Assembly (NCBI GenBank): GCA_910587475.1
Contig: CAJUMR010000004.1
Span: forward strand, 1-64,000
From: an uncultured Muribaculaceae bacterium
Lineage (GTDB): Bacteria; Bacteroidota; Bacteroidia; Bacteroidales; Muribaculaceae
Direction: 5' to 3'
DNA: 64,000 bases
The position numbers and the translations under genes are program-made. The notes under the pieces are model-generated. The model had not been told where the DNA came from. It ran no database searches and saw nothing but the letters and a program-made list of their open reading frames with translations. Positions 42,524 through 53,214 of this stretch are shown here, piece by piece; position 1 is the stretch's first letter; each line of letters starts with the position of its first letter.

Positions 42524-44833
42524 TCAACGAAGGAAGTCGGGAGCGTGGAGATAGACGCCGAACGACAGGCCGACGCTCCAGTTGCGCGCCGGCGACGATG
42601 CGTAGTTGGCATAGGCCGTGAGCGTCGCAAACGGGAATTTGTATGTGACGTCTGCTTCGCCGTAGAACTCCGGGTGGGAGAACCATCGTCCGTAGGCGGC
42701 TGTGCCGTCGGGCTGTTCGATGATTTTGCGCAAGGGCATGAACGCAGAGCATAGCAAGCGTGCCGAGATGTTGTCGCTGTAGCGGTAGACCGGAACTATG
42801 CCGGCTGCGATGAAACTGTTGGCGCGGAAAGCCGGATTGAAAGTGTTGTTTGATGCCGGAGTCGGAGCGAAGTTGGGAGCGCTGATGATCGATGTGTTAT
42901 AGCTTTTGTAGAGTTTGCGCGTTGAGAGCATTATGTCGCTTTCGATGCCTATCGACCAACGGCGTCCGATGGTCAGATAGTTGCGTGTGCGCATCTCGGC
43001 TTGAATCCATTTCGGCTTCGAGCGGTCGAGTGTCTCTGACTCGGCATTGCGCAGCTTGAAATCGCCGGTCGCACCCATCACGCTGAGCGCATAGTCGCTG
43101 CCTTTGGTCGGGAAGTTGATATTGTCGAGGGTGTTCATCCGATAGGCGGCGTAAACGTTGGCCAGATTGTGGATCGAGTGGTATCGGCCGAAGTCGTAGC
43201 TGCTGCTGTGCACGTCGCGGTAATAGGAATCGTCGAGATGTCCGTAGCCTGCGCCGATGTCGACTTTCCCGAGGTATCCGGCTTCGACGCTCCAGCTCAG
43301 GCGTCCGAAATATTGGTGTCCGATGATGAATGACGGCACACGCGTTTCGTAGAACATGTAGTCGTTGTCGTAGAATTTTCTTCGCGAAGCAACGGCCTGA
43401 ACCGACAGACGTGATGGGGTCGATGTGGCGAGCAGTATGTCGCCGTTGACCGATGCGGCCATGTCGCTTTGTCCCAGCCACGCGTTGATGTTGGCGGAAA
43501 CGGCGTTGAAACTGAGCGACGAATACCCCGCCGAGAAGAATAGATAGCTGTTGTTGGCCGATGTGAGGTAGCCGCCGAAGGCTGCGCGGAAGTCGTTGCG
43601 CACCGATGCTTTGAGATTCAGGTCAAACAGATCGGTCGTGTCGTTGTAGTCGGCGCGTATCGACAGATCGCTGAGCTTGTCTGTTGACAGAGCCATGTAG
43701 TAGGCGCGGCGTGCGCGGTCGACGCTTAAAGTGTCGTGGCGGAATTGTCGGCGGAAAATGTAGTCGATAAATTCGTTTTGATCTGGCGACGCTCCCGTGA
43801 CCTTCACGTCGTCGAAACGTAGATAAGGAGTCTGCGACTTGAACACACTGCGCCGCAATGCCGTAGCTGTCGAGTCGGAGCGTGTGTAGATGCGCGATCT
43901 GATGGAGTCCATCATCGACATCGCCTTGTCGTAGCCGATCTGGTAGATGCGCCGTGCTTTCGGAAAGTCGAGCAGACCGAATTCGTTGAGGTCGATATGC
44001 AGTTTGATGCCTTCATCGGCCGGGAGGTTGTAGTCGTTGTTCTGCACGATAAGATTGCTCAGCTGGTCGATGATCGATGTCTGCGGTCCGCTTTCCTCAG
44101 TCGACACATCGACTCCGATCATGATCGAAGGAGCAAAGTCTGAGCGCATCACATCGACAGGAAAGTTGTCGTAGATGCCACCGTCATAGAGCAGCGCACC
44201 GTCGATTTCCGTAGGCTGGAAAACGGCCGGAAAACTCATCGATGCGCGGATCGCATCGCCGACTGACCCCGACGACAGCACTGTCTTGTGCTTGGCTGCG
44301 ACGTCGGAAGCCACACAGCGGAACGGCACCATCAGCCGGTTGAAGTTGCCCGATGTCTGGGCTGTCAGCGGTGAGAAGAGCTCCATGAACGCAAAGTTCA
44401 TCGGAAGAGGGGATATCAGGCTCTGCGGAGTTGAGTTCTGTGTCTTCTTATGACCGACCGAAAGCGGAAACGTGAACATTGCCGGTGTCTGACGTGCGCG
44501 CATGAGATAGTAGCTCAGGCGCGGATCGGTGGTGCCCGTCGACCAGTAGCCGAAACTTTCCGACAGCAGCAGATCGAGCATTTCTTCAGTCGTGTAACCG
44601 CATGAGTAGAGACCTCCGACTATTGCTCCCATCGAGGTGCCGGCGATGTAGTCGATCGGTATATTGTTGTCCTCGAGGGCTTTTATCACGCCTATATGGG
44701 CGATGCCTTTGGCGCCGCCGCCGCTAAGCACGAGCCCGACCGATTGATGCCGGGCTTCTGCGATGCTGTCGGGCTGCGCCAGTGCAGCCAAAGCGTTGAT
44801 GATGATGGCGAGCAGCGTCAGGTGGAGTCTCAT
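42524..44833 (-). CDS. Patatin-like phospholipase with outer-membrane beta-barrel (type Vd-like)
   Basis: A 769-aa exported protein with a signal peptide (about 1-20). The patatin domain spans about 30-310: GGGAKG oxyanion motif (38-43), nucleophile S67 in GTSMG, and D217 in DGG as the second member of the Ser-Asp dyad. A POTRA-like segment (about 335-400) and a C-terminal 16-strand-like barrel (about 415-769) follow. This is the order seen in PlpD-type (type Vd) autotransporters, where the barrel holds the lipase at the surface. All catalytic residues are present. The natural lipid is unknown. Confidence 0.87.
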   Translation of the reverse strand: MRLHLTLLAIIINALAALAQPDSIAEARHQSVGLVLSGGGAKGIAHIGVIKALEDNNIPIDYIAGTSMGAIVGGLYSCGYTTEEMLDLLLSESFGYWSTGTTDPRLSYYLMRARQTPAMFTFPLSVGHKKTQNSTPQSLISPLPMNFAFMELFSPLTAQTSGNFNRLMVPFRCVASDVAAKHKTVLSSGSVGDAIRASMSFPAVFQPTEIDGALLYDGGIYDNFPVDVMRSDFAPSIMIGVDVSTEESGPQTSIIDQLSNLIVQNNDYNLPADEGIKLHIDLNEFGLLDFPKARRIYQIGYDKAMSMMDSIRSRIYTRSDSTATALRRSVFKSQTPYLRFDDVKVTGASPDQNEFIDYIFRRQFRHDTLSVDRARRAYYMALSTDKLSDLSIRADYNDTTDLFDLNLKASVRNDFRAAFGGYLTSANNSYLFFSAGYSSLSFNAVSANINAWLGQSDMAASVNGDILLATSTPSRLSVQAVASRRKFYDNDYMFYETRVPSFIIGHQYFGRLSWSVEAGYLGKVDIGAGYGHLDDSYYRDVHSSSYDFGRYHSIHNLANVYAAYRMNTLDNINFPTKGSDYALSVMGATGDFKLRNAESETLDRSKPKWIQAEMRTRNYLTIGRRWSIGIESDIMLSTRKLYKSYNTSIISAPNFAPTPASNNTFNPAFRANSFIAAGIVPVYRYSDNISARLLCSAFMPLRKIIEQPDGTAAYGRWFSHPEFYGEADVTYKFPFATLTAYANYASSPARNWSVGLSFGVYLHAPDFLR

Positions 44834-44873
44834 GATAGTTGAAATTGTTGTTGTTTTTTAACAAACTATGTGG

Positions 44874-46109
<1,236 letters not shown>

Positions 46110-46232
46110 GATGTTGCTTCTGAGAGCTTGTTTGGGATTTTGCAGATGATATTTTCGTGCTTGAAATCGGCGCAAAGAAACGCAAAAAAACGCAAGCCGC
46201 CAAATAAAAAGACCGCGATCGAAAAAAATGTG

Positions 46233-46240
46233 TATCTTTG
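46233..46240 (+). promoter_or_regulatory. Putative -7 element of the deaminase gene
   Basis: TATCTTTG, a full TAnnTTTG match, 92 nt before the ATG. No TTTG at the expected -33 position. Confidence 0.55.
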
Positions 46241-46331
46241 CGATCCCTTTTTCAACTCTTGTAATGTGCAGAGTGTTTTAACTATAACCCAACAACCGCA
46301 CGAGGGAGTGCAACATAAGTAAAGTAATCAT

Positions 46332-46856
46332 ATGACAGATAAAAATACAACATCAAGAAAAAGCCTCGTCGAATCGAAAGTCTATGACGCCGACGATGCG
46401 AAATATATGCAGATGGCCATCGATCTTTCGGTCGAGAATGTCGACAATGGCGGCGGACCGTTTGGAGCGGTCATTGTCCGTGACGGCGAGATATTGGCAA
46501 CCGGAGTCAATCGGGTTGTGCCCGACAACGATCCGACAGCCCACGCAGAAGTATCGGCGATACGCCACGCATGCCGCGACCTGCAGACTTTTAAACTCGA
46601 AGGCTGTACGATCTACAGCTCCTGTGAGCCGTGTCCGATGTGTCTGAGCGCTATCTATTGGGCCGGGATCAAAAGACTCTGCTACGGCAACACCAAAGCC
46701 GATGCCAAGGCGATCGACTTTGATGATTCGTTTATCTATGATCAGATAGATCTCGACTATGACAAGCGTTCGCTCAAATGCGAGCACTTCATGCGCGATG
46801 CGGCGCAGAAAGCTTTCCGCAAATGGGCCGAAAAGGAGGATAAGATCGAGTACTGA
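46332..46856 (+). CDS. Nucleoside/guanine deaminase (CDA fold)
   Basis: A 174-aa zinc-dependent deaminase. HAE (H71, E73) and PCPMC (C101, C104) form the zinc site and proton shuttle. Overall sequence (GGGPFGAVIV, NDPTAHAEVSAIRHA, YWAGIKRLCYGNT, and the C-terminal swapped segment) best fits the guanine deaminase GuaD group rather than the tRNA-specific TadA. It would convert guanine to xanthine in purine recycling. It stands alone and is convergent with the TonB-like gene. Confidence 0.87.
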   Translation: MTDKNTTSRKSLVESKVYDADDAKYMQMAIDLSVENVDNGGGPFGAVIVRDGEILATGVNRVVPDNDPTAHAEVSAIRHACRDLQTFKLEGCTIYSSCEPCPMCLSAIYWAGIKRLCYGNTKADAKAIDFDDSFIYDQIDLDYDKRSLKCEHFMRDAAQKAFRKWAEKEDKIEY

Positions 46857-46865
46857 CCGCCCGGG

Positions 46866-47537
46866 TCAGCGGATGACTATCCTGCCAGGAGTGAGAAATT
46901 CGATCGTCACGCTGAAGTAGAACGGGTGGTTTTTCGGAGTCGGGAATTCCACGATGAAGCGAGGCATCGAATTGACCAGCCGCAGTGCCTCTTGAATGAC
47001 ATCGTCATTAGTAGTGCCGCTGCGCAGCAGTTTTGCGTCTGACACAGTGCCGTCGGGCGATACTTTGAAGCCGACCGTCACTGTAGCATAGCCGTCAAAA
47101 CTTACCGGAACCATGGTGTTGGATCTGATCCAGTCCTGCAGACGGCCGTTGCCACCCGGAAACATGCAGACCGGCTCTATGGCTGAGAGTGAATCCAGGT
47201 TGAAATTTCGGTACTTGTTTTTGATCTGTCCGAAAACTTGGTCTTCTAAATATATGAATATAGCACTATTGTTGTACTCGTCATTCTTGACCGATACGGT
47301 TTTGATTTTTTCCGGATCATTCAGAATATTAAGGTCGTTTAACGATACCCCAGGTATCCATTCGTCGTTTAAATATACAAACGGCTTATCGTAGTAGCGT
47401 TCGATGGGAAATACTATTTCCTTGTATACGGTTTCTTCAGGACACACGTTGTGTGCGATGCTGTTTTGCTGTGCATGCGATAACATGAACGAGATTGATG
47501 CCATAAGGCAACCTGTGATTAATTTTAATGCTTTCAT
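46866..47537 (-). CDS. Exported TonB C-terminal-domain protein
   Basis: A 223-aa protein with a signal peptide (about 1-22), a non-conserved middle, and a C-terminal TonB-like domain (about 135-223: LQDWIRSNTMVPV, TVGFKVSPDGTVSDAKLLRSG, ALRLVNSMPRF). It lacks the membrane anchor and proline-rich linker of true energy transducers, so it is probably a periplasmic TonB-domain protein of uncertain role. A promoter match lies 29 nt upstream. Confidence 0.75.
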   Translation of the reverse strand: MKALKLITGCLMASISFMLSHAQQNSIAHNVCPEETVYKEIVFPIERYYDKPFVYLNDEWIPGVSLNDLNILNDPEKIKTVSVKNDEYNNSAIFIYLEDQVFGQIKNKYRNFNLDSLSAIEPVCMFPGGNGRLQDWIRSNTMVPVSFDGYATVTVGFKVSPDGTVSDAKLLRSGTTNDDVIQEALRLVNSMPRFIVEFPTPKNHPFYFSVTIEFLTPGRIVIR

Positions 47538-47565
47538 AACGGTTAATGCGATTATTATGTCAATG

Positions 47566-47597
47566 CAAAATTAGGAAGATATTAAGCCGTCAACAAG
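47566..47597 (-). promoter_or_regulatory. Putative promoter of the TonB-domain gene
   Basis: Minus strand CTTG (47594-47597) and TAATTTTG (47566-47573), 20 nt apart. Confidence 0.6.
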
Positions 47598-47770
47598 AAA
47601 AATGTCATTAAAATGCATTACATATGCTGGTGCAACGCCTTTATTTTCAGGAGTGTATAAGTTCTTCGACAGGCAAAATCATTACATCAGCATTACCCTA
47701 AAGATAAATGTTTGATCTTCAGTGTTTTATAGGGTAGGAGTAAGGGTTTGCGTAGCTAAAATCCATTTAA

Positions 47771-49459
47771 TCAATGAGATATGGCCGAAAGCGTTTCGGC
47801 GGCAAGCTGTTCAGGCCATGTTGCGATGGATTTTTTGAGGCGGTGGATGGCTACGGCTACAGTGTTCCGTTCTTTGCCGAAGACTGCCATCATGCTCTCC
47901 CTCGAAAGCCCGGCGAGAAGGGCGATGAGCAGATTGTACTGGTCTGGGCTCATTGTGATCGCTGTTTCCGCTTTGATGCGCGCCGGGAGATTGTCGAGTT
48001 TGTCGGAGATCATCTTTTCGAGCACGGTCATCAGGTCGCCATCGATCAGTTTGTCGATACGCTGTTTTATGTCTTTGGCAGTCCTGGCATTGCCCGATGG
48101 GGTTGTCATCCACAGGTAGCACAGCTTGTCGATGGTCTCGATGCGTTTGGAGATGTTGTGGTCGAGTTCTTTGCGTAGACGGTGGATTGTGTCTGATGTG
48201 GAGTCGGAAGTTGATTTGATTTCATTTTTGAGTCTGTCGTTCTCCGAGTCGATGGCGTCCATTCTGGCCAGAAGTATGTCGATCTGAGCGTTTTTGAGCT
48301 GATAGTTTTTCCGAGTTATCACCAGACGTGCTATGACAAGCAATATGGCAAGAAAGAGTATGCCGATCGCCAGGATCGATTTTATCCTGAAATCTTTGCT
48401 TGCTTGCCGTTCTGCCTCGGCTTTGTCATTCAGGTAGTTGTTAATGGCTGTGGTGTATGGGTATATGAGAAGTGAGTCGGTGTACAGGTCGCTATAGATG
48501 GTGTAGAGACGCATATTTTCGTAAGCGGACTCGAAGTCCCCTTCCGATGCGTCGAGAAAGGCTTCGAGATGGAAGCGTGTACATTCGCGGTTTTCAGGAT
48601 CTGCATCTGTTTTGATGCGTTTGAGACAGTTGCGGGCCACTTTGATTTTGCCTACGTTGGCATAGGCCAGAGCCATGTTGATGATTGAAGGGGCGCTTGT
48701 CACGAGGCCTTTGGCGTCAGCTGTCGCAATTGAGTCAGCTGACGCCATGTATTCGCCTTTAGCCTGTAACGCCAGCAGCATAGTGTCATAGTATTCGCGT
48801 TGAATTGCCGGGTCGGTGTTAAAGTAATCGCTGTTTCTTACTGTCGCAAGATGTTCGAGCGCTTTTGACGGATCAATGTATACCAGTGCTTTGGCGGCGG
48901 TGGTGTGCTCCCATATGGCAAACTCGGTAGCTCCGGCATCCTCGAATGCGTCGATCGCTTTGAGCGATGCTTCGAGTTGAGGTGAGTAGGCTATTATGTG
49001 TGAATATATGTCGGCTTGAGTCCGGAAGCAAAGCCCTGAAAAATAGTGATCTTGATTTTCTTTGGCGAGTTCGCCTGCTTCAAGGAGGAGAATCAGAGCA
49101 GAATGATAATCGCGGTTGTTTTTTCTAATAAAACCTTTGAAAAACAAGCTTTGCATTTCAAGACTGTCGTGACGGCCTGCGTAGAAATCAGCGGCTATGG
49201 AAATCAGAGAGTCGTCGGTTTCGTTCTGGTAATTTTTGTAGCGGGCTTTGGTCAGCAGCAGAGCATGGCGGGCTCGCTGGCTTTCGGTAGCTCGGGTTGT
49301 GTCGAGGCTGTCAAGGACCGCAAGTGCAGAGTCGGGGGCGCTGTAGATCATCGCGTCGGCATCTGATAACGCATCATCCAGGCGTGAATGGTGGCGGCAT
49401 CCTGCGCTGATCAGGATTACGGCCAGAATGAGTGATATGTATTTGGTCGATCGTTTCAT
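47771..49459 (-). CDS. TPR-containing membrane regulator with C-terminal HTH
   Basis: A 562-aa protein from ATG 49457-49459. Lipobox-like ISAGC near residue 21, TPR-like repeats (about 30-370), one transmembrane helix (about 392-412), a coiled coil (about 415-480), and a C-terminal LuxR/sigma-like HTH (MSPDQYNLLIALLAGLSRES, FGKERNTVAVAIHRLKKSI). This is a common Bacteroidetes design in which extracytoplasmic TPRs sense a signal and a cytoplasmic domain contacts DNA. It overlaps the upstream beta-helix gene by four bases. An upstream in-frame ATG is rejected because it would lie inside that gene. Confidence 0.8.
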   Translation of the reverse strand: MKRSTKYISLILAVILISAGCRHHSRLDDALSDADAMIYSAPDSALAVLDSLDTTRATESQRARHALLLTKARYKNYQNETDDSLISIAADFYAGRHDSLEMQSLFFKGFIRKNNRDYHSALILLLEAGELAKENQDHYFSGLCFRTQADIYSHIIAYSPQLEASLKAIDAFEDAGATEFAIWEHTTAAKALVYIDPSKALEHLATVRNSDYFNTDPAIQREYYDTMLLALQAKGEYMASADSIATADAKGLVTSAPSIINMALAYANVGKIKVARNCLKRIKTDADPENRECTRFHLEAFLDASEGDFESAYENMRLYTIYSDLYTDSLLIYPYTTAINNYLNDKAEAERQASKDFRIKSILAIGILFLAILLVIARLVITRKNYQLKNAQIDILLARMDAIDSENDRLKNEIKSTSDSTSDTIHRLRKELDHNISKRIETIDKLCYLWMTTPSGNARTAKDIKQRIDKLIDGDLMTVLEKMISDKLDNLPARIKAETAITMSPDQYNLLIALLAGLSRESMMAVFGKERNTVAVAIHRLKKSIATWPEQLAAETLSAISH

Positions 49460-51117
49460 CGGTCGATTGTTATGTTTTGGCAGTTGTCGGTGACGACGTA
49501 ATTGTCGAGCGAAGATTTGTTGCCGGTCAGACTGACGTCGGAGGCATCGCGGATCATGACTGCGGGGCGGCGGTCGGTGATAAATATGTTGTTGCGGATG
49601 ATTATGTCGTGGTTGACGAAGCCTGGTGTCTGGCGGGCATCGGTGTTGACAAGCACACATGTCGGTTGCGACGGATGGCCGCAGTGGCCGCAATGCTCGA
49701 TGTGGTTATCCTCGATGATCATGTCGTGGACCGGTCCGCTTTCGTTCCATCCGAGTTCTGCTCCGAGTTTGATGGCTGTTTCGCAGCTGCCGCTGATGTG
49801 GTTCCGGGCAATGCGGGCGTTAGGGCTTTTGATGAGGAACGCTCGGGCAAGATGGCTCCTGACAACGTTGTCGGTGATTTCAACTGTAGGGAAACGCGAC
49901 ATGTTTGTCATCTTCAGTTCGGTTAAGTCTCCGGTCGGGAGCTGCCGGTCGAATGTGACGGTCACTTGACGTGTTGCCAGTACTGTGTCGACGGCGGTAA
50001 CGGCGTAGCGGCCTTGCTCGGCAAGATTGCGGCGGTCGATGATAACCATTGTATCGCCGACCGACGGATAATCGATCGATTGTGCATGAAGATCCGCTCC
50101 GACTATTTCGATGCGGGCTGCTGATTGGTTGCCGCATGGTTTGAAGTCATAATAATAGTTGTGCACGTTTGTGCAGTCGTCGCCTTGTCCGGCAAATGTC
50201 GAGTTTCTGATTGTCAGTTTTCCGGAGCATGATGTGAAATGGGTGGCGTCGGTGTTGGTCGAGATCACTTGATCGTCGGCGGGCACCACTTGCAGCCCGT
50301 CGATGGTGATGTCAGACGACAGGTGGCCGACGATGCCCATGCCCGGTTGACTGTGGATCTTGACGTTGCTGATGACAATGTTATCAGACTCTTTTATCAT
50401 TATGGCGGGGCGGTAGTGTCCTCCGTGGCGCAGGACTGCGTAATCGCCAATGGCCGGGCGACGTGGAGAGAGCATCCTTATGGTGGTGCTGTCGATCAGC
50501 TGTTTGGCAGTGACGCTGCCGGTGTATAGCCGCTTTGTGGCAGAGTAGACGAAGTGTACGCGGCCTGTGACTGTGCTGTCGATGAAGGTGTAGCGGCTGC
50601 GGTCGAATGTGATGTCGAATGACAGGCTGTCTGACGCCACGACGCGTCCGACTGTGTTTGGCGGCCGGTGGTATGATATGGTGAGACCATCGATGCTTAT
50701 GTCATTTGATTTGTCGATAGTCATTACCTCGTACCATCCTTTCAACCGCAGCACCGCGCCCGCGGCCTTGACCGATGTGCCGGTGCAATCCGACAGGTCA
50801 AAAGCCTTGACATAAGGAGCGCCTGGTCTGAACAGCTGTTGCTGTACGCGTTCGCCGTATGCTCCTCCGATAGCCTCGCGTTCAATTTTCATGGCCGTCG
50901 GGTCTTCGATGTCGTAGATCCCGGGAGGCATTATCAGCGTTGTGCCCGGATTGCGGCGGCAGTAGTCGCAAGCCGCGGCAATGGCGTGGAGGTCGTTGTG
51001 GCCGTCGTCGGGTGTCGCTCCGAAATCTGTCACGGATATTTGTTTTGCTGCATACAGAGTGTTGGCGGTCAGCAGTGTGAGCAGTATGGCAGTCAGACGG
51101 AGCGGTTTCATTGTCAA
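49456..51117 (-). CDS. Exported right-handed beta-helix protein, GH110-like
   Basis: A 553-aa protein with a signal peptide (about 1-23). ISVTDFGATPDDGHNDLHAI and LIMPPGIYDIED are the N-terminal cap of pectate-lyase-like beta-helices; many N/D-rich coils follow (NDISIDGLTISYH, NIVISNVKIHSQPGMG, HDMIIEDNHIEHC). The DATHFTSCSGKLTIRNSTF and GQGDDCTNVHN region resembles alpha-1,3-galactosidases of GH110. A role in cutting host or microbial glycans is likely, but the specific activity is uncertain. Translationally coupled to the TPR-HTH regulator. A TATCTTTG box lies 27 nt upstream. Confidence 0.68.
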   Translation of the reverse strand: MTMKPLRLTAILLTLLTANTLYAAKQISVTDFGATPDDGHNDLHAIAAACDYCRRNPGTTLIMPPGIYDIEDPTAMKIEREAIGGAYGERVQQQLFRPGAPYVKAFDLSDCTGTSVKAAGAVLRLKGWYEVMTIDKSNDISIDGLTISYHRPPNTVGRVVASDSLSFDITFDRSRYTFIDSTVTGRVHFVYSATKRLYTGSVTAKQLIDSTTIRMLSPRRPAIGDYAVLRHGGHYRPAIMIKESDNIVISNVKIHSQPGMGIVGHLSSDITIDGLQVVPADDQVISTNTDATHFTSCSGKLTIRNSTFAGQGDDCTNVHNYYYDFKPCGNQSAARIEIVGADLHAQSIDYPSVGDTMVIIDRRNLAEQGRYAVTAVDTVLATRQVTVTFDRQLPTGDLTELKMTNMSRFPTVEITDNVVRSHLARAFLIKSPNARIARNHISGSCETAIKLGAELGWNESGPVHDMIIEDNHIEHCGHCGHPSQPTCVLVNTDARQTPGFVNHDIIIRNNIFITDRRPAVMIRDASDVSLTGNKSSLDNYVVTDNCQNITIDR

Positions 51118-51143
51118 GAGGGGGTGATATTAGGGTTTGTCTG

Positions 51144-51151
51144 CAAAGATA
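51144..51151 (-). promoter_or_regulatory. Putative -7 element of the beta-helix/regulator pair
   Basis: TATCTTTG on the minus strand, full -7 match. No clear -33 box. Confidence 0.5.
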
Positions 51152-51186
51152 GGCAATGATTCCGGAATGACAGGCATTCCGAGGGT

Positions 51187-51232
51187 ATAAAAAGAGATGA
51201 GTCCCGGTGGCTGTAGGCCAGAGGGACTCATC
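51187..51232 (-). terminator. Intrinsic terminator after groL
   Basis: A 10-bp minus-strand stem (51223-51232 with 51196-51205) followed by TCTTTTTAT. Confidence 0.85.
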
Positions 51233-51261
51233 GGGGATTTATAGGTAGACCTATTGGGAAA

Positions 51262-52899
51262 TTACATCATGCCTCCCATTCCACCCATGCCGCCTGCGGG
51301 CATTGCGGGAGCGTGATTTTCTTCTTTCTTGTCGGCGATCACACACTCTGTGGTGAGGAACATGCCGGCGATTGAAGCGGCGTTTTCGAGAGCTACGCGG
51401 GTAACCTTTGCCGGATCGATGACACCTGCAGCGAGGAGGTTCTCGTATCTGTCGGCACGGGCATTGTAGCCGAAGTCACCATTGCCTTCGCGCACCTTTT
51501 GAACGACTACTGCACCTTCGACGCCTGCGTTGGCAGCGATCTGGCGGAGCGGTTCTTCGATTGCACGTTCGACGATGGCGATACCTGTCTGTTCGTCGTC
51601 GTTGTCGCCCTTGAGGTTCTTGAGGCTTTCGAGACAGCGGATGTAAGCCACGCCGCCGCCGGGGACGATGCCTTCGGCGATAGCTGCGCGGGTAGCGCTG
51701 AGAGCGTCGTCGACGCGGTCTTTCTTTTCTTTCATTTCAACCTCGCTGGGTGCGCCGATGTGGAGCACTGCGACGCCGCCTGCCAATTTGGCGAGACGTT
51801 CCTGGAGTTTCTCGCGGTCGTAGTCGCTGGTTGTCTTTTCGATCTGCGACTTGATCTGAGCCACGCGTGCCGAGATAGCGTCTTTTGCACCTGCGCCGTT
51901 GACGATTGTCGATGTCTCTTTGTTGACAGTCACCTTTTCGGCTGTTCCGAGATCCTGGATTGTGGCAGTGCTGAGCTGCATGCCTTTTTCTTCAGAGATG
52001 ACAGTGCCGCCGGTGAGGATGGCGATGTCTTCGAGCATTTCCTTGCGACGGTCGCCGAAGCCAGGGGCTTTGACTGCGCAGATCTTGAGCGAGCCGCGGA
52101 GGCGGTTGACAACGAGAGTTGCAAGCGCTTCCTGATCGACATCTTCAGCGATGATGAGCAGCGGACGGCCGCTTTGAGCCGAAGCTTCGAGCACGGGGAG
52201 GAGATCCTTGAGGTTGGAGATCTTCTTATCGTAAAGGAGGATGTAGGGTGAATCCATCACACACTCCATCTTTTCGGGATTTGTCACGAAGTAGGGTGAG
52301 ATGTAACCACGGTCGAACTGCATGCCTTCGACGATGTCGATGGTTGTCTCGGTGCCCTTTGCTTCGTCGACTGTGATCACGCCTTCGCGTTTCACTTTTT
52401 GCATGGCTTCTGCGATGAGTCGGCCGATGGTTTCGTCGTTGTTGGCTGATACGCGGGCGACATCTTCGATTTTCTTAAAGTCGTCGCCGACTTCCTGTGC
52501 CATGTCTTTGATTTCTTCAACAACGGTTGCGACAGCTTTATCGATACCGCGTTTGAGATCCATAGGGTTTGCGCCAGCTGCAACGTTTTTGAGACCTACG
52601 GCGATGATCGACTGAGCGAGGACAGTGGCTGTTGTTGTGCCGTCGCCTGCATCGTCGCCTGTCTTTGACGCAACTTCTTTGACGAGCTGTGCGCCCATGT
52701 TCTGGAACGGATCTTCGAGCTCGATTTCGCGTGCGACGCTCACACCGTCTTTAGTAATGTGGGGTGCACCGAATTTTTTCTCGATGATCACGTTGCGGCC
52801 TTTCGGGCCGAGTGTCACTTTCACAGCGTCGGCAAGAGCGTCGACGCCGTTTTTGAGCTCTTCGCGAGCCTTGATATTGAATTTTATTTCTTTAGCCAT
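51262..52899 (-). CDS. groL: Chaperonin GroEL
   Basis: GroEL (545 aa), the 60-kDa folding chamber subunit. ATP-site motifs include VTLGPKGRNV, DGVSVAREIE and GDGTTTATVLAQ; the apical and equatorial domains are complete. The C-terminus ends in the GGMGGMM repeat. It is 39 nt downstream of groES. Confidence 0.99.
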   Translation of the reverse strand: MAKEIKFNIKAREELKNGVDALADAVKVTLGPKGRNVIIEKKFGAPHITKDGVSVAREIELEDPFQNMGAQLVKEVASKTGDDAGDGTTTATVLAQSIIAVGLKNVAAGANPMDLKRGIDKAVATVVEEIKDMAQEVGDDFKKIEDVARVSANNDETIGRLIAEAMQKVKREGVITVDEAKGTETTIDIVEGMQFDRGYISPYFVTNPEKMECVMDSPYILLYDKKISNLKDLLPVLEASAQSGRPLLIIAEDVDQEALATLVVNRLRGSLKICAVKAPGFGDRRKEMLEDIAILTGGTVISEEKGMQLSTATIQDLGTAEKVTVNKETSTIVNGAGAKDAISARVAQIKSQIEKTTSDYDREKLQERLAKLAGGVAVLHIGAPSEVEMKEKKDRVDDALSATRAAIAEGIVPGGGVAYIRCLESLKNLKGDNDDEQTGIAIVERAIEEPLRQIAANAGVEGAVVVQKVREGNGDFGYNARADRYENLLAAGVIDPAKVTRVALENAASIAGMFLTTECVIADKKEENHAPAMPAGGMGGMGGMM

Positions 52900-52938
52900 G
52901 ATTATTCTGTGTTTGATTGTTGAGTTATAGTATTTTGA

Positions 52939-53214
52939 TTAGAGAACGACCGCGAGCACTTCGCTTTGGCGCATGATGAGTCCTTTTTCGCCATCACCGA
53001 GTTCGATTTCAGTGCCTGCGTATTTGCCGTAGAGCACGTTGTCACCTGCTTTGAGAACCATTTCTTCGTCTTTGGTGCCGTTGCCGACAGCGATGACTGT
53101 GCCTTTCAATGGTTTTTCTTTAGCAGAATCGGGAATGATGATGCCTGATGCGGTAACTTCTTCTGCCGGTGCGGGTTTGATGAGCACGCGGTCTGCCAAT
53201 GGTTTCAGTTCCAT
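52939..53214 (-). CDS. groES: Co-chaperonin GroES
   Basis: GroES (91 aa): LKPLADRVLIKPAPAEE at the N-terminus, GIIIPDSAKEKPLKGTVIAV mobile-loop region, and NVLYGKYAGTEIEL. First gene of groES-groL. I saw neither a CIRCE element nor a consensus TAnnTTTG box upstream, so heat control may use another sigma factor or a non-consensus promoter. Confidence 0.98.
   Translation of the reverse strand: MELKPLADRVLIKPAPAEEVTASGIIIPDSAKEKPLKGTVIAVGNGTKDEEMVLKAGDNVLYGKYAGTEIELGDGEKGLIMRQSEVLAVVL

Noticed and set aside
49460..49693. N-terminal extension of the TPR-HTH regulator
   Set aside because: Lies inside the upstream beta-helix gene and has a low-complexity, Arg/His/Pro-rich shadow sequence.
51499..52251. 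250-codon plus-strand frame
   Set aside because: Antisense of groL, Cys/Asp/Phe-rich shadow composition.
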